Assembly: GCF_003428165.1 (NCBI RefSeq)
Contig: NZ_QLIQ01000001.1
Location: 186,001 to 250,000 of the forward strand
From: Cysteiniphilum litorale
Lineage (GTDB): Bacteria; Pseudomonadota; Gammaproteobacteria; Francisellales; Francisellaceae
Reading direction: 5' to 3'
Length of the DNA: 64,000 bases
Positions 10,759-19,131 of the stretch are shown here, piece after piece; position 1 is the first letter of the stretch, and the number at the start of each line of letters is the position of its first letter. The position numbers and the translations under genes were made by a program. Under the pieces are notes generated by a model. It had not been told where the DNA came from. It saw only the letters and a list, made by a program, of their open reading frames with translations, and made no database searches.

Positions 10759-11322
10759 TTAAGTGATATCTAGATTTAATAAGTTTGCCTGATAAAACTT
10801 CATCTCATCAATGGACTCTTTAATATCATCTAAAGCCAAATGCGTGCTTTGTTTGTCAAATTGTTGCAAAATTGAAGGTTTCCAGAATGAAGCAGCAATC
10901 TTAAAGGAACTTACATCAAGCAAGCGATAGTGGAAATAGTCCTCTAAGGTTGGCATATATTTCGCTAAAAATTTGCGATCTTGCCAAACCGAGTTACCAC
11001 ACAAGGGTGATTGACCTTTTTTAACATATGGTTTAATAAACTCAAGAATCATTTGCTCAGCTTCATTTAAACCGATGTTGCTTTGTCTGACACGTTCGGT
11101 TAGTCCTGATTCACCATGCGTTTTAATACACCATGAATTCATGCTTTTTAAGATATCTTCATTTTGATGAATAGCAATAGCAGGCGATTCAGCCAAGATA
11201 TTTAAATCTGGATCGGTAATAATCGCAGCGATTTCAATAATATGACACGTGTCAATCTCAAGACCGGTCATCTCAAGATCAAGCCAGATAAGATTACTTT
11301 TTGTTTGTGCCACGTCGCTCAC
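10759..11322 (-). CDS. orn: Oligoribonuclease
   Basis: 187 residues from a GTG start at 11322, chosen because it lies 4 bp after the efp stop, has a TAAGG site 9 bp upstream, and gives an N-terminus close to that of E. coli Orn (181 residues). DEDDh exonuclease motifs are seen: WLDLEMTGLE (Exo I), the Exo II segment with NSVWQDRKFL, and HLALDDIKESIDEM (Exo III). Orn degrades 2-5-nt RNA fragments, including pGpG from c-di-GMP turnover. Cotranscription with efp is very likely. Confidence 0.95.
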   Translation of the reverse strand: MSDVAQTKSNLIWLDLEMTGLEIDTCHIIEIAAIITDPDLNILAESPAIAIHQNEDILKSMNSWCIKTHGESGLTERVRQSNIGLNEAEQMILEFIKPYVKKGQSPLCGNSVWQDRKFLAKYMPTLEDYFHYRLLDVSSFKIAASFWKPSILQQFDKQSTHLALDDIKESIDEMKFYQANLLNLDIT

Positions 11323-11326
11323 AACC

Positions 11327-11896
11327 TTAGTCCTTAGCGCGTGAAACGTAATCACCTGTACGCGTATCGACTTTGATCACTTCATCGATTTGAACAAATA
11401 AAGGCACTTTAACGACAGCACCTGTTTCAAGTGTCGCTGGTTTGCCGCCAGTACCCGCTGTGTCACCTTTTAAACCTGGATCTGTCTCAACAATTTTAAG
11501 CTGCACAAAATTTGGCGGGGTAACACTAATTGGCTCACCGTTAAACAAAGTGATAGAACATTGGTCTTGCTCTTTGATCCATTTCTTACTATCAGCTAAT
11601 GCTGTTTCAGTTACATTGTATTGCTCAAATGTTTCATCATGCATGAAAACATAAAACTCGCCATCAAAGTACGAGTAGCTTGCTGCTACCTCTAGAACAT
11701 CTGCGGCATCAACTGATTCACCTGATTTGAATGTCTTTTCAATCACACGTCCATTTTTTAGATTACGCAACTTGACACGATTAAATGCTTGACCCTTACC
11801 AGGCTTCACAAACTCGTTTTCAACGATAACCATCGGGTTGCCATCCAGTAAAAGCTTCAAACCATTTTTAAATTCACTTGTACTAAAACTTGCCAT
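11327..11896 (-). CDS. efp: Translation elongation factor P
   Basis: 189 residues with three beta-barrel domains. The loop [11 protein letters not shown] carries Lys34, the residue beta-lysylated by the EpmA/EpmB pathway. EF-P relieves ribosome stalling at polyproline runs. A good ribosome site (GAGGAAAAAG) precedes the ATG. epmB lies divergently 49 bp away, so the modifying enzyme and its substrate share one promoter region. epmA is not in this window. Confidence 0.97.
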   Translation of the reverse strand: MASFSTSEFKNGLKLLLDGNPMVIVENEFVKPGKGQAFNRVKLRNLKNGRVIEKTFKSGESVDAADVLEVAASYSYFDGEFYVFMHDETFEQYNVTETALADSKKWIKEQDQCSITLFNGEPISVTPPNFVQLKIVETDPGLKGDTAGTGGKPATLETGAVVKVPLFVQIDEVIKVDTRTGDYVSRAKD

Positions 11897-11945
11897 CTTT
11901 TTCCTCTTTAGTATATTAGCGCTACTTTATTTCAAAACGTCGAAC

Positions 11946-12968
11946 ATGATACACGAAAAACACGCCACGCAACAGGGTAAAGCGCATAGCAAAAGTGCAG
12001 ATTGGAAAAATGCATTGGCAACAGGTTTTACGCATTGGCAGGACTTGGCGCAATTTTTGGAAATTGATCCTACGTCTTATAATACTCCGGCACTTAAATC
12101 ATTTCCGATGCGTATCCCTAAAGGCTTTGCATCACGTATGCAAAAGGGTGATATAAATGATCCATTATTATTGCAAGTATTACCTTCAGTAAAAGAGCTT
12201 GACTCAATTGATGACTATGTTGCTGATCCTTTACAAGAAGCAGATTTCAATCCGGTAAAAGGTCTTTTACATAAATATAAAAATCGCGCGTTATTAATCC
12301 TTCATCCAGCATGTGCTGTGCATTGTCGCTATTGCTTTCGTCGGGAGTATGATTATCAAGCGCAAACACAATCAAAAGCATTGTGGCTTGACACTTTTGA
12401 GTATATTCGTAAAAACACAGCGCTTGATGAGGTGATTCTCTCTGGTGGTGATCCACTCATGCATAATGATGTGCTATTAGCATGGTTTTTGGCACAAATT
12501 GAGGATATTTCGCATATCAAACGTCTGCGTATTCACACACGAATTCCGGTAGTATTGCCCGAGCGAATCACCGATGAGTTAATCAATGTGTTTAAAGAAA
12601 CGAGATTACAAAAAATCATGGTCATTCATGCCAATCATGCCAATGAGATTAATGATGATGTTACAGTCGCTTTGGCAGCACTTAAGAATCAGTCTCAGTT
12701 TACTTTGCTTAATCAATCAACCTTACTTAAAGGCGTCAATGATAATGCACATATACTAAAAGCTTTATCTGAGGCACTTTTTGCTGCAGGTGTTATGCCA
12801 TATTATTTGCATGTGCTTGATAAAGTCAAAGGGGCGGCACATTTTGATATTGATGAGTCAACCGCCAAAAAAATACATACCAAGCTCAAATCACTAACCT
12901 CAGGCTATCTTGTTCCTAAATTAACACGCGAAGTGGCGCATGAAATGGCAAAAACTTGGATAAATTAA
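11946..12968 (+). CDS. epmB: EF-P beta-lysylation protein EpmB (lysine 2,3-aminomutase family)
   Basis: 340 residues from ATG 11946 (E. coli EpmB 342); the frame runs further upstream into a hydrophobic stretch antisense to efp, which is not expected in this family. The radical-SAM triad is C123-x3-C127-x2-C130 in HPACAVHCRYCFRREY. ILSGGDPLM and the RIHTRIPVVLPERI segment match the KamA/EpmB family (PLP plus SAM, conversion of alpha-lysine to (R)-beta-lysine). The divergent neighbour efp carries Lys34, its eventual target. The C-terminal zinc/tetramer extension of clostridial KamA is absent, as in EpmB. Confidence 0.95.
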   Translation: MIHEKHATQQGKAHSKSADWKNALATGFTHWQDLAQFLEIDPTSYNTPALKSFPMRIPKGFASRMQKGDINDPLLLQVLPSVKELDSIDDYVADPLQEADFNPVKGLLHKYKNRALLILHPACAVHCRYCFRREYDYQAQTQSKALWLDTFEYIRKNTALDEVILSGGDPLMHNDVLLAWFLAQIEDISHIKRLRIHTRIPVVLPERITDELINVFKETRLQKIMVIHANHANEINDDVTVALAALKNQSQFTLLNQSTLLKGVNDNAHILKALSEALFAAGVMPYYLHVLDKVKGAAHFDIDESTAKKIHTKLKSLTSGYLVPKLTREVAHEMAKTWIN

Positions 12969-13054
12969 TGCTTTTTTGCATAAAAGCATTGAAAGTAAAG
13001 ATACGATATAGCTTAATATCATTGCTTTTACGGTTTTATGATGAGAAGGAAATA

Positions 13055-13633
13055 ATGTTAAAAATAATCAATAAAGTAACAAAGGTATGTTTTATGGCAG
13101 TAGTATTAACCGGCGTGTCACAGGCGTCTGATTGTGATAGCAGCAAACTCACCAATGCGTTTAATTTAATTGCTAAGCGCGCTGAAGTTATGCAATTAGT
13201 TGCTGCTGATAAATACTCAGATAAGACAAGTATTTACGCACCAGCGCGTGAAATACAGGTGTTGCAAAACGTTCAAGCAATTGCCAACAAAGAAAATTTG
13301 CCACTTTATCCAACTTTAATGTTTAGTCAGTTACAAATGGATATGTCAAAGTTTATTGAGCAGTATTGGCTAGACAAGTGGCTCGCTGACCCTAAAAGCT
13401 TTGATCATAAAGATTTAGATTTAACGAAATTAAGAGCCACGATCAGCAGTGTTGATAAATCACTTTATCCTGCGATTAAAGATGCATTACCATCGCTTAA
13501 GCGCTGCTCATTAGCGATTAGTTCAAAAGCATTTAAAGCAGCAATGAATAAAGTCGAAGGGGTGCCTAGTAATCCGGATTATGTGAATATGATGTTGGCG
13601 AGCTTAGTGGCAATTTCTCAAGCTCAGCAATAA
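13055..13633 (+). CDS. Secreted chorismate mutase (AroQ-gamma type)
   Basis: 192 residues from ATG 13055 (GAAGGA 4 bp upstream). An N-terminal signal peptide (MLKIINKVTKVCFMAVVLTG, cleavage likely after VSQA) precedes an all-helical domain: LIAKRAEVMQLVAADKY, APAREIQVLQNVQAIA and FSQLQMDMSKFIEQYW. Arg42, Lys53 and Arg65 occupy the positions and spacing (11 and 12 residues) of the chorismate-binding residues in exported AroQ enzymes. Two cysteines of the mature protein (DCDSS and LKRCS) could form a disulfide. Periplasmic chorismate mutases convert chorismate to prephenate outside the normal pathway; their role is debated. The 3' end overlaps waaF by 68 bp. Confidence 0.83.
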   Translation: MLKIINKVTKVCFMAVVLTGVSQASDCDSSKLTNAFNLIAKRAEVMQLVAADKYSDKTSIYAPAREIQVLQNVQAIANKENLPLYPTLMFSQLQMDMSKFIEQYWLDKWLADPKSFDHKDLDLTKLRATISSVDKSLYPAIKDALPSLKRCSLAISSKAFKAAMNKVEGVPSNPDYVNMMLASLVAISQAQQ

Positions 13634-14621
13634 TCTTTTGTGGTAGTAGTTTATTCATGCAATCCATATGTCCTAATGGGCACTCACGTTTGAAACAAGG
13701 GCGACATCCAAGCCCCTCAAGATAAAAACTTTTTGCTAATGTGTTTAATGGTGGTGTGAACTTATCAGAAGTCGAACCATAAATAACAAGTGTTGGAATA
13801 TTAAGCGCGCAGGCGATATGCATTAATCCTGAGTCATTGCTAATAACCCGTTGGCAACTCGCCAATAAATATACCGCCTCTGGTAGCGTGGTTTTTCCAG
13901 CTAAGTTAAATAAATGTGCATGATGATTGCAGCCTTTACTAATATCTGACGTGGTTTGCTGATCTTTAGTGCCACCTAACAAAAGCACTTGATAATTTTG
14001 ATCCAACAGATATTGCGCAAGTTCTGTATAGTACGCACTTGGCCATTTTTTGGCAGGACCAAACTCAGCCCCTGGGCACAGCGCGATAATCGGCTTATCT
14101 TTGGTTAAACGATACTTAGCTAGTGTCGTTTCAACTAAGTGACGATCAACATTAAACTTAGGGTAGGGCAGTTTTGCGGGTAAGTGCTCTTTTTTAGCAA
14201 TGCCTAACGCGCAAAAACGCTCAATCATTAAGGGGTATTTTGCTTTATCGAGTTTACGGCGATCATTTAACAACACAAAACGCATTTCGCCATGCCAGCC
14301 TGTGCGCTTTTTAATGCGCGCAAAAAAAGGAATTAATGCCGATTTCCATGAATTGGGTAATATGATTGCATCGGTATAACCTTTGCCTTTAAATTCAAGG
14401 GCTTTTTGTTTGCGTGCATTAAAGCCAAATTGACCATGCTTAAATTCAAGCTCAAAAGCTTGATTAATTTCAGGCATGAATTGTGCTAGCTCACAACAAT
14501 GTTTGGGGGCTGCAATATCAATAATACAATTGGGATCTTGTGATTTGAGAAAGCGATAAAGTGATTGCGACATCACCATGTCACCAACCCAACTGGGTGC
14601 GATAATGAGATATTTACGCAT
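13566..14621 (-). CDS. waaF: ADP-heptose:LPS heptosyltransferase II (GT9)
   Basis: 351 residues from ATG 14621 (E. coli WaaF 348). KYLIIAPSWVGDMVMSQSLYR at the N-terminus, LCPGAEFGPAKKWP (ADP-heptose binding) and SNDSGLMHIACALNIPTLVIYG are GT9 motifs; the GPAKKWP form is typical of heptosyltransferase II. It adds the second heptose of the LPS inner core at the cytoplasmic membrane. It follows a zinc-finger gene by 10 bp on the same strand. Its 3' end runs 68 bp into the convergent chorismate mutase gene. No other LPS core genes are adjacent. Confidence 0.88.
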   Translation of the reverse strand: MRKYLIIAPSWVGDMVMSQSLYRFLKSQDPNCIIDIAAPKHCCELAQFMPEINQAFELEFKHGQFGFNARKQKALEFKGKGYTDAIILPNSWKSALIPFFARIKKRTGWHGEMRFVLLNDRRKLDKAKYPLMIERFCALGIAKKEHLPAKLPYPKFNVDRHLVETTLAKYRLTKDKPIIALCPGAEFGPAKKWPSAYYTELAQYLLDQNYQVLLLGGTKDQQTTSDISKGCNHHAHLFNLAGKTTLPEAVYLLASCQRVISNDSGLMHIACALNIPTLVIYGSTSDKFTPPLNTLAKSFYLEGLGCRPCFKRECPLGHMDCMNKLLPQKIIAELEKLPLSSPTSYSHNPDY

Positions 14622-14631
14622 CAGAGACAGT

Positions 14632-14811
14632 TTAACTTTGACCATTATCAACGACAACAAAGCGCGTACTGCAATATGGGCAGACACCTTCGTTTTGATC
14701 ATGTAGATCAATATATACACGTGGATGTTGATTCCAAGAAGCATGCTCAGGAATAGGGCAACAGATTCTTTGTCCACTGGACACTTTGACGGTTTGAATA
14801 TCTTTAGACAT
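14632..14811 (-). CDS. Zinc-finger (CHCC-type) domain protein, 59 residues
   Basis: A very short gene found by reading the spacer upstream of waaF. The protein contains CCPIPEHASWNQHPRVYIDL and GVCPYCSTRF, i.e. C18, H29, C44 and C47, the ligand pattern of the zf-CHCC family (related to the NDUFS6/13-kDa subunit of respiratory complex I). Bacterial members are small, conserved in proteobacteria and uncharacterised. It is followed by waaF after 10 bp, so the two are probably cotranscribed. The ATG at 14811 is the only reasonable start. Confidence 0.85.
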   Translation of the reverse strand: MSKDIQTVKVSSGQRICCPIPEHASWNQHPRVYIDLHDQNEGVCPYCSTRFVVVDNGQS

Positions 14812-14920
14812 AAAAAAACACTCTAGCTAACGATGCATAATGACGCGTAGTGTAGCATAGAGTGTTGGTTGCGACAATTTGTCTCTTTTGAATTAAATGG
14901 AAAGTTATTGAGGGATTAGC

Positions 14921-15628
14921 TTAAGACACTAGCGCTTTGAGTTTTACTATATCGAGTATGGTAATATCTTTGTGCTTAGCTTGAACTACTCCATCTTTAG
15001 CCAATGTTTTAAAGGCTCGCGAAACTGTTTCAATACTTAGGTTGAGATGATTGGCAATCTCTAAATGCTTCATTGGTAATGTAAAGAATGTGTTGGAGTA
15101 ACCACAGCGTTTTTGATGCGTGCTTAAACGATAAACAAACTGTGCTAACTTAATATGTGCCTCATAAGTCGCATCAACAAGATGAATAGCAGCATTAAAT
15201 TTCTTACTCATTAATTGCAAAAAATCTAAATTAGATAGTGCATTATTTGAAATGGCTTGCACAAAACTATGATAATCAAAGCCACAAACGGTACTATCCT
15301 CTAAAGCAATAGCGTTTAATTGATGTAGACTTGATTCAATGCCATCAAATCCAAAGGCATCACCTTGTAGGCAAAAATCAACGATATGTTCATTAGCATT
15401 CACCAGTTTAAAGCTACCAGCACGCACACTATAAAAGGCAGTTAGATTGCGATTGATTGTATATAACGCATCGCCTTTTTTGACATTAACCGCAATGGAC
15501 TTCACTTGAGTTAATGTTTTGTCATCATCAAACGGGTTGATATTAAGTGCGCTACATAAATCACGGCAATCACAAAAATGGCAGGTTTTAGGGCGACCAG
15601 TTAACTTATGCGCTTGATGTATCACCAT
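14921..15628 (-). CDS. fnr: FNR-type oxygen-sensing transcriptional regulator
   Basis: 235 residues. Cys16, Cys19 and Cys25 at the N-terminus (C-x2-C-x5-C, as in E. coli FNR) plus Cys115 in the sensor domain form a complete [4Fe-4S] ligand set; Cys21 is extra. The cNMP-type beta-roll is followed by a Crp-like HTH with NHLNLSIETVSRAFKTL, where E-x2-SR is the FNR recognition signature for TTGAT-N4-ATCAA. It lies divergent from cydAB, a classical FNR target, and a near-consensus FNR site is in the shared spacer. Confidence 0.9.
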   Translation of the reverse strand: MVIHQAHKLTGRPKTCHFCDCRDLCSALNINPFDDDKTLTQVKSIAVNVKKGDALYTINRNLTAFYSVRAGSFKLVNANEHIVDFCLQGDAFGFDGIESSLHQLNAIALEDSTVCGFDYHSFVQAISNNALSNLDFLQLMSKKFNAAIHLVDATYEAHIKLAQFVYRLSTHQKRCGYSNTFFTLPMKHLEIANHLNLSIETVSRAFKTLAKDGVVQAKHKDITILDIVKLKALVS

Positions 15629-15678
15629 GAATTTGCTTCAACTATTCTATAAGAGATATCAGGCATTGTGCCAAAAAC

Positions 15679-15692
15679 TTGATCTATGTCAA
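15679..15692. promoter_or_regulatory. FNR-box-like site between fnr and cydA
   Basis: TTGATCTATGTCAA matches the FNR consensus TTGAT-N4-ATCAA with a single mismatch. It lies 51 bp upstream of the fnr start codon and 136 bp upstream of the cydA start. Placement suggests autoregulation of fnr and/or anaerobic control of the bd oxidase operon; the direction of regulation is not shown by sequence. Confidence 0.6.
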
Positions 15693-15828
15693 CAAAGAGC
15701 AAGCTTAAGTGATTGATTTATCTTTGATAGTTTAGCTCGGTGACAACTCAAACTACAATAGGCAGCAAGATGCTTTGTCGTATGCGAAGTGTTGATAACG
15801 ATGTTCAATCATATGAAGGGTAGTATAA

Positions 15829-17445
15829 ATGATACCAAGTTTATTATCAGTGGAGCTTGCGCGTTGGCAATTTGCCTTTGTTGCCTGCTTTCACTTTATT
15901 TTTGTACCATTGACACTGGGGCTTACGTGGATTATTTTCACGATGGAGCTTATGTATGTCATCACTGGCAAACAAGTCTATAAAGACATGACCAAGTTCT
16001 GGGGAAAACTCCTTGGGATTAACTTTGCGGTAGGTGTTCTCTCAGGTTTAACGATGGAGTTTTCATTCGGTTTAAACTGGGCATATTACTCACAATTTGT
16101 TGGCGATATTTTTGGAACACCATTAGCGATTGAAGGCTTGGTCGCCTTTATGCTTGAGTCAACCTTTGTTGGTATGTTCTTCTTAGGTTGGAACAAGCTC
16201 TCCAAGAAACAACACTTATGTGTGACATTCTGTTTAGCAATTGGCTCAAACTTATCTGCACTTTTAATTCTAGTTGCTAATGGCTTTATGCAAGTCCCTG
16301 CTGGTGGCGAGTTTGTCTGGCAGACAATGCGTATGGAAACAACGCATTTGTGGGATTTGTTTATTAATCCTATAGCGCAAATTGGCTTTGCACATACGGT
16401 AATTGCCGGCTATGTAACATCATCTGTTTTTGTCATCGGTATTAGCGCTTTTTACTTGCTGCGCAAGAAAAATAAAAGTGATGTTGCCTTTGCTAAACGT
16501 TCGATGGGGGTTGGCTTGGGCTTTGGTTTAATCGCTTCACTAATGGTGATGGTAATGGGCGATGAGCAGGGTATTTTGGCATATGAATATCAGCCAATGA
16601 AGCTTGCTGCGATTGAAGCGGAGTGGGGTACACAAGCACCTCCGGCTAACTTTAATGTCATAGCATTTCCTAATCAGTCTGAGCGCAAGAATGACTTCTC
16701 AATTCAAATTCCTCATCTATTAGGTTTATTAGCCACACATTCCTTTGATCAGAAGATTTATGGTGTTAATACCATACTCTTTGATGGCTATACTGATGTC
16801 ATGACAGGTAAAGAAATTCCTGCAGTTACGACACGCATTGCCAACGGTGCCAAGGCATATGAAGCAATGATGAAAATGCGCGATGGTTCGGCTGCAAAAA
16901 GTGACTACGCTACTTATAATCAATACCATCAAGATCTAGGTTATGGCATGTTGCTATTACGTTATTTGCCAGTCGGTGAGCCATTGACTCAAGCGACTTC
17001 TCAACAGATTCGTGCAGCAGCCTTAGATACAGTGCCAAATGTTTCAACCATATTCTGGACATTTAGAATAATGGTTGGCATTGGTGTATTTATGTTCCTT
17101 GTCATGATTGGCGGCTTGATCTTACTCTTTAGAAAAACTTTATGGGAAAAGCGTTGGGTTTTACGAACGATGCTTTATATGATTCCATTACCGTGGATTG
17201 CTTGCTTATGCGGTTGGATTGTTACCGAACACGGACGCCAACCATGGACAGTATATGATATGTTACCAACAACTGTAAGCTCATCGATGATTAATGGATG
17301 GGATATTTTATTCACATTAGTAATATTCTGCTTGTTCTATGCTTTATTGTTCGCTGTTGAAATGTATTTGATGTTTAAGTTTGCGCGCTTGGGACCAAGC
17401 AAAGTCCTTAATAAAGCACCGGCAACTACGAAGGAGAAGCAATAA
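15829..17445 (+). CDS. cydA: Cytochrome bd ubiquinol oxidase subunit I
   Basis: 538 residues. The start MIPSLLSVELARWQFAFVACFHF carries the heme b595 His (E. coli His19 equivalent). Further conserved parts: GLTMEFSFGLNWAYYSQFVGDIFGTPLAIEG, the Q-loop region before YGMLLLRYLP, and WIVTEHGRQPW near the C-terminus. The enzyme reduces O2 to water with quinol at low oxygen, in the inner membrane with CydB. AAGGG 8 bp before the ATG supports the start. The stop overlaps the cydB start (TAATG). Confidence 0.96.
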   Translation: MIPSLLSVELARWQFAFVACFHFIFVPLTLGLTWIIFTMELMYVITGKQVYKDMTKFWGKLLGINFAVGVLSGLTMEFSFGLNWAYYSQFVGDIFGTPLAIEGLVAFMLESTFVGMFFLGWNKLSKKQHLCVTFCLAIGSNLSALLILVANGFMQVPAGGEFVWQTMRMETTHLWDLFINPIAQIGFAHTVIAGYVTSSVFVIGISAFYLLRKKNKSDVAFAKRSMGVGLGFGLIASLMVMVMGDEQGILAYEYQPMKLAAIEAEWGTQAPPANFNVIAFPNQSERKNDFSIQIPHLLGLLATHSFDQKIYGVNTILFDGYTDVMTGKEIPAVTTRIANGAKAYEAMMKMRDGSAAKSDYATYNQYHQDLGYGMLLLRYLPVGEPLTQATSQQIRAAALDTVPNVSTIFWTFRIMVGIGVFMFLVMIGGLILLFRKTLWEKRWVLRTMLYMIPLPWIACLCGWIVTEHGRQPWTVYDMLPTTVSSSMINGWDILFTLVIFCLFYALLFAVEMYLMFKFARLGPSKVLNKAPATTKEKQ

Positions 17446-18644
17446 TGATGGATTTATATAGTGTTATTCAGTTATTAAGCTGGCTCGCGGTTGGTCTTAT
17501 CATGTTCTTGACAGCTGCAACGATGTGCTTTGACTTTGGTGCCGGCATCTTGGCACGTTTTGTCGGTAAAAATGACAATGAAAAACGTGCCATTATCAAT
17601 ATTGTTGCACCAACATGGGATGGTAATCAGGTCTGGTTAATCACCGCCGGTGCTGGATTGTTTGCGATTTGGCCACGTGTCTATGCCGGTTCATTCTCAG
17701 GCATGTACTTAGGTGTTTTGGTTGTGCTTTGGGGCTTGTTTTTACGTCCTGTTGCTTTTGAATATCGCCATAAAATTGAAAACACCAAGTGGGTGGGGTT
17801 CTGGGATTGGATGCTGTGCTTAGGTAGCTTAATTCCTATTTTGATCATTGGTGTCGCTATTGGTAATTTATTCTTAGGCTTGCCATTTCAGTTTGATCCG
17901 CATAGCTTACGTTTTTACTATGGTGAGACCAAAGCATTGGTGCAAGAGCCTGCCTTTATCTCACTCATTGGCTTACTAAGACCATTTGCGTTATTAATTG
18001 GTATTTTTGCCGTGATTATGTCGATTATGCATGGCGCGTCATATTGCGCAATGCGTACCAGTGGCGTGCTATTAGATCGTTTTGTTAAAATCCAAAAAGT
18101 AAGCGCATGGCTTTTTATTATTCTATTTGCCATCGGCGGTATTTGGCTTATCTTTATTCCTGGCTTTCACTGGCAGCTAGCGAGTGATTTAAGTACATAC
18201 TCACAAGCAATTAATCACCCATTAACAGGTGGCATTGTGACAGTCACACAAGGTGGTTGGTGGAGTAATTATGGTAATCATATCTGGATGCTAATCGCGC
18301 CTGTTCTTGGTTTTGTTGGTGCAATAATGGTATTAAGCTTTGGTAAAAAATCAAATCCACTACTTGCATTTTCAGGCAGTGTCATCGCATGCTTTGGTGC
18401 GGTGTTCACATTAGGCTTTAGCTTATTTCCATTTATCATGCCATCAAGTATTGAACCTATGCAAAGTATGGTGCTTTGGAATTCAAGTAGCTCATTGATT
18501 TCACTGATTGGCATATTAATTGTGGCAGTGATTATGCTGCCAATCATTTTTATCTACACAACCTTTGTTTACAAGAAGATGTGGGGTAGAGATGCCAAAA
18601 TGACAGCGCAAGAAGTTGAACAACGCTCGCATGAGTTATATTAA
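17445..18644 (+). CDS. cydB: Cytochrome bd ubiquinol oxidase subunit II
   Basis: 399 residues, with multiple membrane segments and the N-terminal conserved AATMCFDFGAGIL and APTWDGNQVWLI blocks of CydB. The ATG at 17445 shares a base with the cydA stop, with GGAGAAG upstream; a second ATG directly follows. It forms the bd oxidase heterodimer with CydA. A 53-residue membrane protein gene follows after 23 bp. The cydDC assembly transporter is not in the window. Confidence 0.95.
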   Translation: MMDLYSVIQLLSWLAVGLIMFLTAATMCFDFGAGILARFVGKNDNEKRAIINIVAPTWDGNQVWLITAGAGLFAIWPRVYAGSFSGMYLGVLVVLWGLFLRPVAFEYRHKIENTKWVGFWDWMLCLGSLIPILIIGVAIGNLFLGLPFQFDPHSLRFYYGETKALVQEPAFISLIGLLRPFALLIGIFAVIMSIMHGASYCAMRTSGVLLDRFVKIQKVSAWLFIILFAIGGIWLIFIPGFHWQLASDLSTYSQAINHPLTGGIVTVTQGGWWSNYGNHIWMLIAPVLGFVGAIMVLSFGKKSNPLLAFSGSVIACFGAVFTLGFSLFPFIMPSSIEPMQSMVLWNSSSSLISLIGILIVAVIMLPIIFIYTTFVYKKMWGRDAKMTAQEVEQRSHELY

Positions 18645-18667
18645 AAAAACTAAGAGGTTTTTAAAAA

Positions 18668-18829
18668 ATGAAACTAATTTTATGGATTATTGGCATTGCC
18701 GCTTTGGTGTTGTCCTATGTATTTGAAAGCTTTTATATATTCTGGTTGGCAACGGCTTTTACTGCAGTTGTTGCTGGGTGCACTGTTGCGCATAGTGTTG
18801 ACAAAAACCTGCCAGCCGAAAGCGAATAA
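18668..18829 (+). CDS. Small membrane protein downstream of cydB, candidate CydX-like subunit
   Basis: A 53-residue protein starting MKLILWIIGIAALVLSYVF, with one or two hydrophobic segments and a hydrophilic C-terminus (HSVDKNLPAESE). AGAGG lies about 11 bp before the ATG. Position directly after cydAB and the LWIIG near the start recall CydX (family start WYF.WILG), a small stabilising subunit of bd oxidases, but the remainder does not match clearly. It is about 15 residues longer than typical CydX. The coding status is well supported by position and composition; the subunit role is inferred. Confidence 0.65.
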   Translation: MKLILWIIGIAALVLSYVFESFYIFWLATAFTAVVAGCTVAHSVDKNLPAESE

Positions 18830-19131
18830 CAACTCAATTTCTCCAATGAACCTATTTCCATCAAAATATCCTTTGATAAACATTGTCTAAGCATCAACCA
18901 AAGCCATGATGGGCATTATGCTTTCATACGCACCCTTCGACTTATGCTCAGGGCACAGTGAGTATTTTTAGACTATGACATAATTAAAGCCATCTACCTA
19001 TAGCTATTCTTTGTACCGTCAATAAAAAAGACATTTTCATGCGCGACATATTTTTTATTTTACACTACACTTATTTGTGATTAAGATGCGCATGGATTGC
19101 CAAATTGGCATTAAGAAAACAGGAAAGACAC
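18830..19131. other. Intergenic region between the cyd operon and the ATP-grasp gene
   Basis: About 300 bp with no plausible gene. It contains a short stretch at 18933-18960 (CCCTTCGAC ... GGGCACAGTG) resembling a degenerate copy of a repeat seen in many bacterial genomes, and an AT-rich inverted stretch at about 19021-19060 (AATAAAAAA ... TTTTTTATT) that could fold as a hairpin. The AAGGAAAG-type ribosome site of the next gene is at its end. No confident promoter is identified. Confidence 0.4.

Noticed and set aside
11838-11945. Hydrophobic N-terminal extension of the epmB frame
   Set aside because: It lies antisense inside efp, has no ribosome site and is not part of the EpmB family.
18933-18960. 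CCCTTCGAC ... GGGCACAGTG repeat-like stretch
   Set aside because: Resembles a common dispersed repeat but is short and degenerate; no second copy noticed in the window.
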